A DNA stretch of 64,000 nucleotides from Gigaspora margarita. Taxonomy: Eukaryota; Glomeromycota; Glomeromycetes; Diversisporales; Gigasporaceae. The position numbers and the translations under genes were made by a program. Position 1 is the first letter of the stretch, and each line of letters opens with the position of its first letter. The notes under the pieces are model-generated. The model did no database searches. It was given only the letters and a program-made list of their open reading frames with translations, and had not been told where the DNA came from. Below, one piece after another: positions 44,785 to 54,321 of this stretch. Location of the stretch: contig WTPW01000029.1 in NCBI GenBank assembly GCA_009809945.1, forward strand, positions 409,667 to 473,666, written 5' to 3'.

Positions 44785-46228
44785 TGGGTATCCATAAACT
44801 TTACTAAATTTAGTACAAAAAGCTTAATTTAGTACAGTTAAAAAACTGAAATTTAGAAAAAATTTGATTATTAACCTTATATCAAATTTTTATAATAGAT
44901 AAATATATATCTATTTAACCTACTTGTAATTTTAGAAGCATATCTTTTTGATAAAATTTATATTTATTATTATTTATTGATCCAAAAATGAATTTAAAAA
45001 TAAAAAATGATTAAAGTCTAATACAAAATTTTACTTATAATAAAATTTAAAAATTTTATTATTAAATTTTAATAATTAATATTTTATAATAATTTATAAT
45101 AAAATTAAATTTTTAAACTAAAAATTTTTATTAAAAAATTTAATTAATTTTTAAAGTTTTAAACTAATTTATAATTATCAAAATGTTTTATTAATATAGG
45201 CTGCCATCAATAGAAATCAGGCAGATCTACATTTGAAAAAAATCAATGACTTAACTTTCACGGCTCATATCTTGATAGATTTTAAAGCTATCTTGATGGT
45301 TTAACATTCAAAAGAAAGGTTAGATCGTAAGCTTTCTTTTGAATATTAAACCATCAAGATAGATTAAAATCCATCAAGATATGAGCAGCGAAAGTTAAGG
45401 CATTAATTTTTTTTCAAATGTAGATCTGCCTGATTTCTATTGACGGCAGCCCATATAATAGCTATAAATTGTTTTTAAGTTTGTAGAGCTAGTTTTTCTG
45501 ATTCTAATGATAATAAAATCATTAAATTTGACCAAAAACTCACTGATTTACAGAGATTTTTATATTTAGTACATACATATATACGTATATATATATATAT
45601 ATATAGATTTAAAAAAATATATAATTATAAAAACTAAAATCTATAAATTTTTATAAAATTTTTAGTTAATTTTAATAAATTTATTTTTACTATAATCAGA
45701 AAAGCTAGCTTTATAACTGGTTAAAATTTAAACTATATTGGCTTAGTAAATTTTTTAATATTAATTTATTTTTACTCTCTTAAATTGAATTTACTATAAA
45801 TTTACTATTAGTTTACTATTAATTTACTATAAATTTTATAAGTAAATTTAACCATTTTTGGATTTGTATCACCTTATAAAAATCTAGTAATTTTATTTAA
45901 TAATTTTTTTTATACTTTTAAAATCAAATATAGATTAAAAATAATTTATATTTTTATTATTTTTATTATTATATTATAAATTTGTATTTTTAATTATTTT
46001 TTTTCTACTGTACTAACTTTAGTACAGCAAATTTGGCAAAATATAAGTTTTGGTTAAAGTTAATTTATACAAAATTTTTATATGTAACTTATACTAAAAT
46101 TTTGAATGAAAAAATATTAGTATTAAAGTATATTTTAGCAAAGTTTTAAGTAAATATTATTTTTTATTGTTGTAAAATAATTTTTTTAAACTGTACTAAA
46201 TTTAGTACAAAGAGCTTATGGATACCCA
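44785..46228. mobile_element. TTAA-duplicating element nested in the Mutator-like foldback
   Basis: Ends TGGGTATCCATAA and, inverted, TTATGGATACCCA, with ACTAAATTTAGTAC motifs near both. TTAA lies at 44781-44784 and 46229-46232. Removing the element with one TTAA restores ATTTTAATTTTAC, matching the uninterrupted ATTTTAATTCTAC of the host unit at about 46743. A TTAA duplication suggests a piggyBac-type mobiliser. The 1444-bp interior is AT-rich and non-coding. A solo end occurs at 15976-16035. Confidence 0.7.
45198..45452. mobile_element. Palindromic MITE nested in the TTAA element
   Basis: Near-perfect inverted halves: GGCTGCCATCAATAGAAATC and GCAGATCTACATTTG at left, mirrored at right, with the centre near 45325. 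The left and right ends differ by a few bases. It is the innermost of three nested elements. Confidence 0.8.
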
Positions 46229-46289
46229 TTAATTTTACGGTTTTCTACAATTAAAACAAAAAAAAAGTTGATCGAATTTGGTCAGGTTG

Positions 46290-46636
46290 NNNNNNNNNNN
46301 NNNNNNNNNNNNNNNNNNNNNNNNNNNNNNNNNNNNNNNNNNNNNNNNNNNNNNNNNNNNNNNNNNNNNNNNNNNNNNNNNNNNNNNNNNNNNNNNNNNN
46401 NNNNNNNNNNNNNNNNNNNNNNNNNNNNNNNNNNNNNNNNNNNNNNNNNNNNNNNNNNNNNNNNNNNNNNNNNNNNNNNNNNNNNNNNNNNNNNNNNNNN
46501 NNNNNNNNNNNNNNNNNNNNNNNNNNNNNNNNNNNNNNNNNNNNNNNNNNNNNNNNNNNNNNNNNNNNNNNNNNNNNNNNNNNNNNNNNNNNNNNNNNNN
46601 NNNNNNNNNNNNNNNNNNNNNNNNNNNNNNNNNNNN
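46290..46636. other. Assembly gap (347 N)
   Basis: A run of N inside the right arm of the foldback element. Inverted ~190-bp palindromic repeats on both sides plausibly broke the assembly, so the gap length may not be real. Confidence 0.95.
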
Positions 46637-46952
46637 CAATTTTTTTCCGCAGCTTATATTTGATAAACGTTTTAGAATTTTACAAAACTTTGATCGAAGA
46701 TATATTGACACCCTTCTAATTAAATTCGATCAACTTTTTTTTTATTTTAATTCTACTGCTTTCTACAATTAAAATAAAAAAAGTTGATCGAATTTGGTCA
46801 AGTGGGTGTCAAGTTACCCTCGATCAAAGATTGTAAACAATTTTTTCCGCAGTTTATCAGTCCATCAGGAACGGGGATGTAAAAAAATTTTTTTCACCCT
46901 ATCAGGAACAGTACCGACGATCCATCAGGAACGGTATTTTTGCACAATAGAT

Positions 46953-47464
46953 CATCATTTTTATTATTGTACAAAATTTTAATGAATGCCATACTATATA
47001 TTTAAAACAAAGAAAGGGCCATATATATATTTTTAAATAATTATTTAATAAAATTGTTTAATTTTTTTGAAACTTTGAACAGAAATAACTTTTATATAAA
47101 TATAGATATAAAATTAGGTAAGTCAACTCATTTGATTTATAAATAATAGCACTCATTAGGACATGTCTTGTGATTATTAATTTGTAGTATTAGTTTTAAA
47201 AATATATCGTAAAACTAAATAATATGTTAGAAAATATTTTTTAATATGTTGTATTATTATTAGAGTTGGGCTGAAACCTATTTTCTCCGGCCAAAAAGTT
47301 TCAGGTTTTGGCTATAAGTTGCAAAACCTTAACCAGTTCAGAAATCCCAAATTAATGTCATTATCCCAAACTGATGCTGAAATCCAAAACTAAATTCAAA
47401 ATCCAATTAATAATGAAATCCCAAACTAAATTTGAAATCCCAAACTAATACTAAATCACATTGG
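46953..47464. repeat. Non-genic stretch with GAAATCCCAAACTAA direct repeats
   Basis: From about 47335 to 47455 the phrase GAAATCCCAAACTAA and variants repeat several times. TTTGGGTTTGAATTTAG at about 48058 is an inverted relative, and GTTGGGCTGAAACC (about 47276) faces GGTTTGGATTTCGG (about 48163). Together they may be the subterminal repeats of an element of about 0.9 kb enclosing the next two entries. Confidence 0.4.
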
Positions 47465-47995
47465 ATTCGTCTCATTGAGACAAATTGGATAATATAAAAA
47501 TCATTAGGTGGCAATTATTTCGCCGACAATCACTTCACCGACATAACATTTCACCGACAAATATTCACCGACAAGTTCATTTTACCGACAGCCTATTTCA
47601 CCGAAGTTCATTTCACCGACAAGTTTTGACCAGATTTACTTTGTCGGTGAAAAGAGCTTCGGTGAAACAAACTGTCGGTAAAATGAACTTGTCGGCGATA
47701 TTTGTCGGTGAAGTGATTGTCGGCGAAATAATACGGACCCAAATCTTTTATTCTGCTCACTGGATCACGATATATCATCGATTATATGCTGCACAAAAAC
47801 GATCCTTGAGGCAATTGTGACGAAGTTTAACCTGGCAAATAATCGATGATGTCTTGCGATCCAGTGATCAGAATCTGGTGAGCTTGATTCGTCTCATCGA
47901 GACGAATTAAATGGCATAAAAATCAGTCGATTCTAATCATTAAACCACGATATATCAAATTCGTCAAATTACCCCTCTTATCAAATTACCCTTTC
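47465..47995. repeat. Truncated relative of the 33333 foldback element
   Basis: GGATTCGTCTCATTGAGAC, CTCACTGGATCACGATATAT, GATCCTTGAGG, GCGATCCAGTGATCAGAATC, CTCATCGAGACGAATT and CAAATTACCCCTCTT match 33333-33929 in order. The left end is missing, and the copy is interrupted by the CACCGACA element. Confidence 0.6.
47516..47731. mobile_element. CACCGACA-repeat foldback MITE
   Basis: Inverted ends TTATTTCGCCGACAATCACT and AGTGATTGTCGGCGAAATAA. Every short segment in the left half carries TTCACCGACA-like units, and the right half carries TGTCGGTGAA. It interrupts the element at 47465-47995 and has no coding role. Confidence 0.75.
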
Positions 47996-48693
47996 TAACT
48001 TAATTTATATAATTTGGAATTTTGATTTTAAAAGTAATTTGGGTTTTCAACATCAGTTTTGGGTTTGAATTTAGATTAGGATTTAAGATTTGTGATTTAC
48101 GCAAAAAATATTCTATTCAAAACTAGCTAATACTGTAGCCTAAACCTAAAGAGTTTAGGAAGGTTTGGATTTCGGGACCCTTCTCTAATTATTATAATTA
48201 TAATAAATATATTTAGGGTTGGAAAAAAGCTAAAATATAGTATATATTACTAAAATAAAATAAATATTCATTTTTGAAAATTTTAGATAATTACAGTATT
48301 TTGAAATTTAAAATTAGTAGATGTTTTAATTCACTACAATAATCTAAATAATAAATTTATTGGTTAGTTGTGACATGCTTATTTAGAAGGTAATGGTAAT
48401 AAATTATAAAATTAGGTAATATTTTTATTTCAAAACGAATTTTCAAATTATTGGATTTTACAGTACAGTACATTTTTTATTCTTTATTAAGAAATAAATC
48501 TATAATGTTATTATCTATACCATTTATTATTTAAAATCGAATAATCACTTGCAAATTTTAACCGTCACTCGAGTGCCCTTCCTTCTTAGTGGCACCTATA
48601 TATCCTGCAGATATAAAATTGAATTTAAATTGAAATTCTATGAGAATCATCTCATTTAACAGAATTGCAAGTTATATTTATCATCCACTGGAA
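47996..48693. other. Non-genic stretch downstream of the Sel1 gene
   Basis: AT-rich 3' flank of the minus-strand Sel1-repeat gene. No gene seen and no convincing AATAAA close to the stop codon. Confidence 0.45.
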
Positions 48694-51600
48694 TCACCTC
48701 TTCTCTTTAGCCCTTTCATACCATTCTTGTGCTTTCGCTTCATCCTTAATTGTACCTTTGCCATGCTTGTAGCAATTTCCAACCTCACGTTGTCCTTCCG
48801 CATCTCCTCCCTCAGCTGATTTTAAATACCAAGTAAACGCCTTGCTTTTACTCAGCTTAACACCTATGCCATTCTGATAGAAGTATCCAATTTTACATTG
48901 TGCAATAGAATTACCATTTTCAGCCGATTTTAAATACCATTCAAATGCTTTTTTTTCATCCATACCAACGTTTATGCCGCGTATAAAGCAATATCCAATA
49001 TAACATTGTGCTTCGGAATTACCATTATCTGCGGATTTTAAATACCACTCAATTGCTTTTCTATCATTTTGAGATGCTCCAATACCATCTTTATAACAAC
49101 GACCAAGATTACTTTGCCCGTTGTGATCTCCCTTTTTAGCAGACATTGAATACCATTCAAAAGCTTTATTTACATCCTGAGTAGTACCTATGCCTTTTTC
49201 ATAACAAATCCCGAGTTCACATTGTCCAACTTGATTTCCCTTTCTAGCTGACTTTAAATACCATTTGAATGCTTCCTTCTCATCTCTAGCGACATTTATA
49301 CCATATTTGTAACAATGCCCAAGATAATATTGTCCAATTGAGCTACCTCCATTGGCAGATTCCCGATAACACTCAAATGCTTTGTTTTCGTCCCGAATTG
49401 TGCCTATACCATGTTCATAACAATTTCCAAGGCCACATTGACCATTAGGATTGTTAGCTTCGGCAGATTTTAAATACCATTCAAATGCTTTCTTCTCATC
49501 TTTATTAACGCCTATACCATTTTGGTAACAGGTCCCAAGATAATATTGTCCACTAGAATCACCACTTTCAGCAGATCTTAGATACCACTCAAATGCCTTT
49601 TCTCCATCCTTAGTAGTACCTAGACCATCATTGTAAAAACGTCCAATATCGCATTGTACAGCAGAGATTCCACCTTCAGCAGACTTCAAATACCACTCAA
49701 ATGCCTTCTCTTTATCAATAGAAGTTCCGATACCATGTTGGTAACAGTATCCAAGATTATATTGTCCAATTGAGTAACCACCTTCTGCAGATTTCGAATA
49801 CCATTTAAATGCTTTTTTTTCATTCTCGGTAGTTCCTATACCATATTGATAACAATATCCACGATTATTCTGCCCAGCAGAATTATTATTTTCAGCGGAC
49901 TTTAAATACCACTCAAATGCATTCTTTTCATCTTTAGGAGTGCCTAAACCATAATGGTAACAACGTCCAAGATTATATTGTCCAATGGAGTTACCACAGT
50001 TAGCGGACTTTAAATACCATTCAAATGCTTCTTTCTCATCCTGATCAATACCTATGCCATTTTCATAGCAAGATCCGACGCTATTTTGCCCATTTGAATC
50101 ACCACCTTCTCCAGATTTTAAATACCACTCAAATGATTTCTTTTCATCCTTAGCAGTACCTATACCATATTGATAACAACGCCCAAGATTATATTGACCA
50201 ATAAAGTTTCCTCTATTGGCCGATTTCAAATAAAACTCAAATGCTTTCTCTTCATTTTTAGTAGTGCCAACCCCATTCTCATAGCAAAATCCAAGGTTAC
50301 ACTGCCCGCCAGAATTATTATTCTCAGCAGATTTTAAATACCATTCAAATGCGTTTTTTTCATCTTTAGCAGTACCTATTCCATTTTCATAGCAATTTCC
50401 AAGATTAAATTGTCCATTGGAATCATTATCATCAGCTGATCTCAAAAACCATTTAAATGCTTTTTCTTCATTTTTATCCGTACCTATACCATATTGAAAA
50501 CAATATCCGAGTTTACATTTTCCATCAGAATTACCATTTTTGGCAGATTTTGAATAACATTCGAACGCCTTTTTTTCATCTTTAACGGTGCCTATACCAT
50601 ATTGGTAACAATGCCCAAGCATATGCTGGCTATCATAGTTACCATCGTTAGAAGATTTCAAATACCACCCAAATATTATTTCATTCTGATCGGTGTTTAT
50701 ACCATTCTCAATGTCATTATATTCTTCATTGGAACCACCACTTTCTGTAGATTTCAAATACCATTCAGATGCTTTTTTTTCATCTTCAGCAGTACCTATG
50801 CCATATTGGTAACAATGTCCAAGATTACGTTGACCGGCTGAGTTACCACAATTAGCAGATTTTAAATACCATTCAAATGCCTCCTTTTCATCTTTATTGG
50901 TGCCTACACCATATTGGTAGCAATGTCCGAGATTACATTGGCCAGCAGAATTGTTATTATTAGCAGATTTTAAATATAATTCAAATGCCTTTGTTTCATT
51001 CTTAGCAGTACCAATACCATTTTCGTAGCAAAATCCAAGATTACATTGTCCATTAGAATCGTCATTTTCAGCAGATTTTAAATACCATTCAAATGCTTTA
51101 GTGTCATCCTTGGAAACGCCTATGGCACTTTCAAAGCAAATTCCGAGATTAAGTTGTCCACTAGAATTATCATCTTCCGCAGATTTTGAATACCATTCAA
51201 ATGCTTTTTTTTCATCTTTATCAGTGCCTATACCAATTTGATAACAGTATCCAACATTACATTTTCCAATGGAATTACCACCTTCTGCAGACTTTAAATA
51301 CCATTCAAATGACTTTATTTCATTTTTATCGGTGCCTATACCATAATAGTAGCAGTTTCCAAGATTACATTGTCCTATGGAACTGCCATTATTCGCAGAC
51401 TTCAAATACCATTCAAATGCCTTTTTCTCATCCAAATCAGTGCCTATACCATTCTCGAAACAAATTCCAAGACCGCATTGTCCATTAGAATAACCAGCTT
51501 CAGCAGATTTTAAATACCAATCAAACGCTTTTTTATCATCTTTAATAGTACCTATCCCATATTGATAGCAATATCCAAGATTGTATTGCCCAATAAAATT

Positions 51601-53256
51601 ATCACTTTTGGCGGATTTTAAGTACCACTCAAATGCATTTTTTTCATTCTGAATAGTGCCTATACCATTCTCATAGCAAATTCCGAGCTTGCACTGCCCA
51701 TTAGAGTTACCTCCTTCGGCAGATTTTAAATACCATTCAAATGCTTTCTTTACATCTTTAGCGGTCCCTATGCCAATTTCATAACAGATTCCAATATTAA
51801 ATTGTCCATCAGTTATACTATCTTCAGCAGATTTTAAATACCATTCAAATGCTTCCTTTTCATTCTTAACAGTACCTATGGCATTTTGGTAGCAATATCC
51901 AAGATTACATCGTCCCGCGGAATTACCTTCTTCAGCAGATTTTAAATAATATTCAAATGCTTTATTTTCGTCTTTGGCAATTCCTATACCAATTTGGTAA
52001 CAATATCCAAGATTGTGCTGACCAGAAGAATTATTGTTTTTAGCAGATTTCGAATACCACTCAAAAGCTTTCTCTTCATCTTGAATAATGCCTATACCAT
52101 GTCTATAGCAAAATCCAAGGTTGCATTGTCCACTGGAATTACCACCTTCAGCAGATTTTAAATACCATTCAAATGACTTTTTTTCATCTTTAATAGTTCC
52201 TATACCGAGTTGGTAACAATGCCCAAGATTATGTTGTCCATAAGAATTACTATTTTTGGCAGATTTCAAATACCATTTAAATGCCTCTTCTTCATCCATA
52301 TCAGTACCTATACTATTCTTATAACAAAATCCAAGATTACATTGTCCGTTAGAATCGCCACCTTCTGCGGATTTTAAATACCATTCGAATGCTTTCTTTT
52401 CATCCTGTTTAACGCCTATACCATATTCATAGCAACATCCAAGATTAAACTGCCCATTGGCATTACCACTTTTAGCAGATTTTAAATAACATTCAAAAAT
52501 TTTCGACTCATCCATTATATTATTTATGATACTCTCATAGGAGATTCCGATACTAGGATTTATATTGAAATCATTTATAATTGTCTTTAAATGCCATTCA
52601 AACGCTTTCTTTTCATCCTTAGTAGTTCCTATACCATGTTGGTAATGATGTCCAAGAATTCGTTGTCCAACGGTATTACCACCATTGGCAGATTTCAAGT
52701 ACCATTGAAATGCTTTCTTTTTATCCTGAGCAGTTCCTATACCCTGTTCATATAAGACTCCAACACTATATTGTGCAGTAGAATTATCACCTTCAGCAGA
52801 TTTTAAATACCACTTAAATGCTTCTTCTTCATTCTTATCAGTGCCGATACCGTATTGGTAACAAAATCCAAGATTGCATTGTCCAACGGAATTACCTCCT
52901 TCAGCAGATTTTAAGTACCATTCAAATGCTTTTTCCTCATCCTTTTCAGTGCCGATGCCATACATATAGCAAGGGCCAAGATTACATTGTCCATTGGAAT
53001 TATCGCCTTTAGCAGATTTCAGATACCATTCAAATGCTTTTTTTTCATCCTTATCAGTGCCAATACCAGTTTCATAACAAATTCCAAGATTACGTTGTTC
53101 ATTAGGATCACCATCTTCTGCAGAATTTAAATACCATTCAAACGTTTTCTTATCAAGGTCCACAGTATCTTGATAAAATTCTTCGCAATTATTTTGTTCA
53201 AAGATACCTTCTTTCGTAGAATCCAAACAATGTTCGAGTTCGTTATCTTTATCCAT
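48694..53256 (-). CDS. Sel1-repeat protein, about 41 tandem repeats
   Basis: A single uninterrupted reading frame of 1520 codons counted from the first in-frame ATG (53256). Almost the whole protein is 36-residue Sel1 units of the form KKAFEWYLKSAEGGNS, GQCNLGxCYxxGIGT, xKDE. I count about 41, with one strongly degenerate unit near residue 235-265 (INDFNINPSIGISYESIINN) and one shortened unit (IENGINTDQNEI). Sel1 repeats form an alpha-alpha superhelix that binds other proteins, so an adaptor or scaffold role is likely. No kinase or other enzymatic domain is present. The frame stays open 26 codons further upstream, encoding a hydrophobic stretch (LSTFVVLCAAC), but has no ATG before a TAA at 53346-53344. 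The 108-bp DNA repeats invite unequal exchange. A full-length LINE sits about 0.9 kb upstream in divergent orientation. Confidence 0.85.
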   Translation of the reverse strand: MDKDNELEHCLDSTKEGIFEQNNCEEFYQDTVDLDKKTFEWYLNSAEDGDPNEQRNLGICYETGIGTDKDEKKAFEWYLKSAKGDNSNGQCNLGPCYMYGIGTEKDEEKAFEWYLKSAEGGNSVGQCNLGFCYQYGIGTDKNEEEAFKWYLKSAEGDNSTAQYSVGVLYEQGIGTAQDKKKAFQWYLKSANGGNTVGQRILGHHYQHGIGTTKDEKKAFEWHLKTIINDFNINPSIGISYESIINNIMDESKIFECYLKSAKSGNANGQFNLGCCYEYGIGVKQDEKKAFEWYLKSAEGGDSNGQCNLGFCYKNSIGTDMDEEEAFKWYLKSAKNSNSYGQHNLGHCYQLGIGTIKDEKKSFEWYLKSAEGGNSSGQCNLGFCYRHGIGIIQDEEKAFEWYSKSAKNNNSSGQHNLGYCYQIGIGIAKDENKAFEYYLKSAEEGNSAGRCNLGYCYQNAIGTVKNEKEAFEWYLKSAEDSITDGQFNIGICYEIGIGTAKDVKKAFEWYLKSAEGGNSNGQCKLGICYENGIGTIQNEKNAFEWYLKSAKSDNFIGQYNLGYCYQYGIGTIKDDKKAFDWYLKSAEAGYSNGQCGLGICFENGIGTDLDEKKAFEWYLKSANNGSSIGQCNLGNCYYYGIGTDKNEIKSFEWYLKSAEGGNSIGKCNVGYCYQIGIGTDKDEKKAFEWYSKSAEDDNSSGQLNLGICFESAIGVSKDDTKAFEWYLKSAENDDSNGQCNLGFCYENGIGTAKNETKAFELYLKSANNNNSAGQCNLGHCYQYGVGTNKDEKEAFEWYLKSANCGNSAGQRNLGHCYQYGIGTAEDEKKASEWYLKSTESGGSNEEYNDIENGINTDQNEIIFGWYLKSSNDGNYDSQHMLGHCYQYGIGTVKDEKKAFECYSKSAKNGNSDGKCKLGYCFQYGIGTDKNEEKAFKWFLRSADDNDSNGQFNLGNCYENGIGTAKDEKNAFEWYLKSAENNNSGGQCNLGFCYENGVGTTKNEEKAFEFYLKSANRGNFIGQYNLGRCYQYGIGTAKDEKKSFEWYLKSGEGGDSNGQNSVGSCYENGIGIDQDEKEAFEWYLKSANCGNSIGQYNLGRCYHYGLGTPKDEKNAFEWYLKSAENNNSAGQNNRGYCYQYGIGTTENEKKAFKWYSKSAEGGYSIGQYNLGYCYQHGIGTSIDKEKAFEWYLKSAEGGISAVQCDIGRFYNDGLGTTKDGEKAFEWYLRSAESGDSSGQYYLGTCYQNGIGVNKDEKKAFEWYLKSAEANNPNGQCGLGNCYEHGIGTIRDENKAFECYRESANGGSSIGQYYLGHCYKYGINVARDEKEAFKWYLKSARKGNQVGQCELGICYEKGIGTTQDVNKAFEWYSMSAKKGDHNGQSNLGRCYKDGIGASQNDRKAIEWYLKSADNGNSEAQCYIGYCFIRGINVGMDEKKAFEWYLKSAENGNSIAQCKIGYFYQNGIGVKLSKSKAFTWYLKSAEGGDAEGQREVGNCYKHGKGTIKDEAKAQEWYERAKEKR

Positions 53257-53360
53257 GATTTTATCACAGGCTGCGCATAGGACGACAAAAGTAGAGAGAG
53301 AGCAGATGAGACATTGGCAAAAGAAACGCACCAAAAAAAGGCTTTAAATATGAATAGCAT
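53257..53360 (-). other. Possible leader-peptide segment of the Sel1 gene, out of frame by one base
   Basis: An ATG at 53360 opens MLFIFKAF and then crosses a run of seven T. In the frame as written it continues FANVSSALSLLLSSYAQ, which is signal-peptide-like, and leaves the Sel1 frame. The Sel1 frame itself reads FFCQCLICSLSTFVVLCAAC over the same bases, also hydrophobic. A one-base length difference in the T run, or a small splice event, would connect the ATG with the repeats. This is inference only. Confidence 0.4.
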
Positions 53361-54150
53361 TTATAATGTTAACGTTGCACAAAAGATAAGCAACTCGCAT
53401 TATGCAATTCTAAATAATACAAAGTTATTTAGTGCGATACATCTAATCTGTCTAGGCAGCCAAATATGGATTCAAGAACTAAGCCAAGGTGCATTACATT
53501 ATGCAGATTATTGTTGTTTCGTAAATATTTAAAGAAATTGCTTATTACCGTTAGTATGCGCCGTTTTTGGTTTTTAGAAATAAATGTGGTTAGTTACATG
53601 AGCAAGCCACAAGGAAATGCTTATAAATGTGATGATAACATGTGAATCGAAATTTCATATTATTACTATACCATAACTATACGGACAATTCCGGCTTAAA
53701 ACTACTTAGAAAATAATAAGTTATGCAGGCTAAATTACAGTTACTGTAGACTGATTGAAAGGTTAAGCACCTCACCCGACGATCTGCTATAGTGTAATCC
53801 AAGGAAAAAAATCCGATAGTCGCCACTTGCTTTACATGGTTATACTCAATGATTAAACTCCGAAAGCGTTCTATAAATGGTCACAATGGGATAAACTTTA
53901 AAGCCAGAAATGATATTATTGCTAAATGAATGCTTGTTCGAAATCTTGAATTATCTTAAATTATAGGTGTTTATTTTTTGCACTCTTACGAACTATCAAT
54001 ATTAAAGCTGCTATGCCAATATTATGGAGTAATTTAAGAATTTTTATAAATAAATAAAAAAAAAGCTTGAAAAACATATCTTTGGCATCAACTGCAGGGA
54101 CCAAGCACAATTAATACCATTAATATAATGTGATTCCAAAATGACTCAAA
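53361..54150. other. Spacer between Sel1 gene and LINE
   Basis: Presumed promoter region of the Sel1 gene. No other gene seen. Its right end holds the left copy of the LINE target duplication (AAAATGACTCAAA, 54138-54150). Confidence 0.5.
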
Positions 54151-54321
54151 GGAAGATCGACGTACACTCTGCAGAAGACACCTGCCGGGTGTTATATCAT
54201 AAACATCATCGCACGACCTAAGAGGAGAAAGGACTTACCCACACCAACAACAAGGGCAGTAGCCCTTGTTCCAAGGAAACGAGAGTTGGAAGACATATTA
54301 ATTAAGTACAGTGTAAAGAAA

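Larger units (their letters stand above)
44036..46943. mobile_element. Mutator-like foldback element with 9-bp duplication, hosting a second element
   Basis: Terminal repeats GCAAAAATACTGTTCCTGAT and, inverted, ATCAGGAACGGTATTTTTGC, flanked by ACAATAGAT at 44027-44035 and 46944-46952. A 9-bp duplication is typical of Mutator-like elements. Inside the ends, units of about 190 bp repeat in tandem on the left (about 44120-44780) and reappear on the right. Each unit is itself palindromic (TTGATCAACTTTTTTTATTT then AAATAAAAAAAGTTGATC). The element is interrupted by the insertion at 44785-46228 and by an assembly gap. No transposase is visible. Confidence 0.75.

Noticed and set aside
46235..46772. 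Open frames spanning the run of N
   Set aside because: They are open only because unknown bases cannot encode stops. The sequence on both sides is non-coding foldback repeat.
50602..53012. Plus-strand open frames across the Sel1 gene
   Set aside because: They are antisense shadows of the 108-bp coding repeats and have no independent domain or start context.
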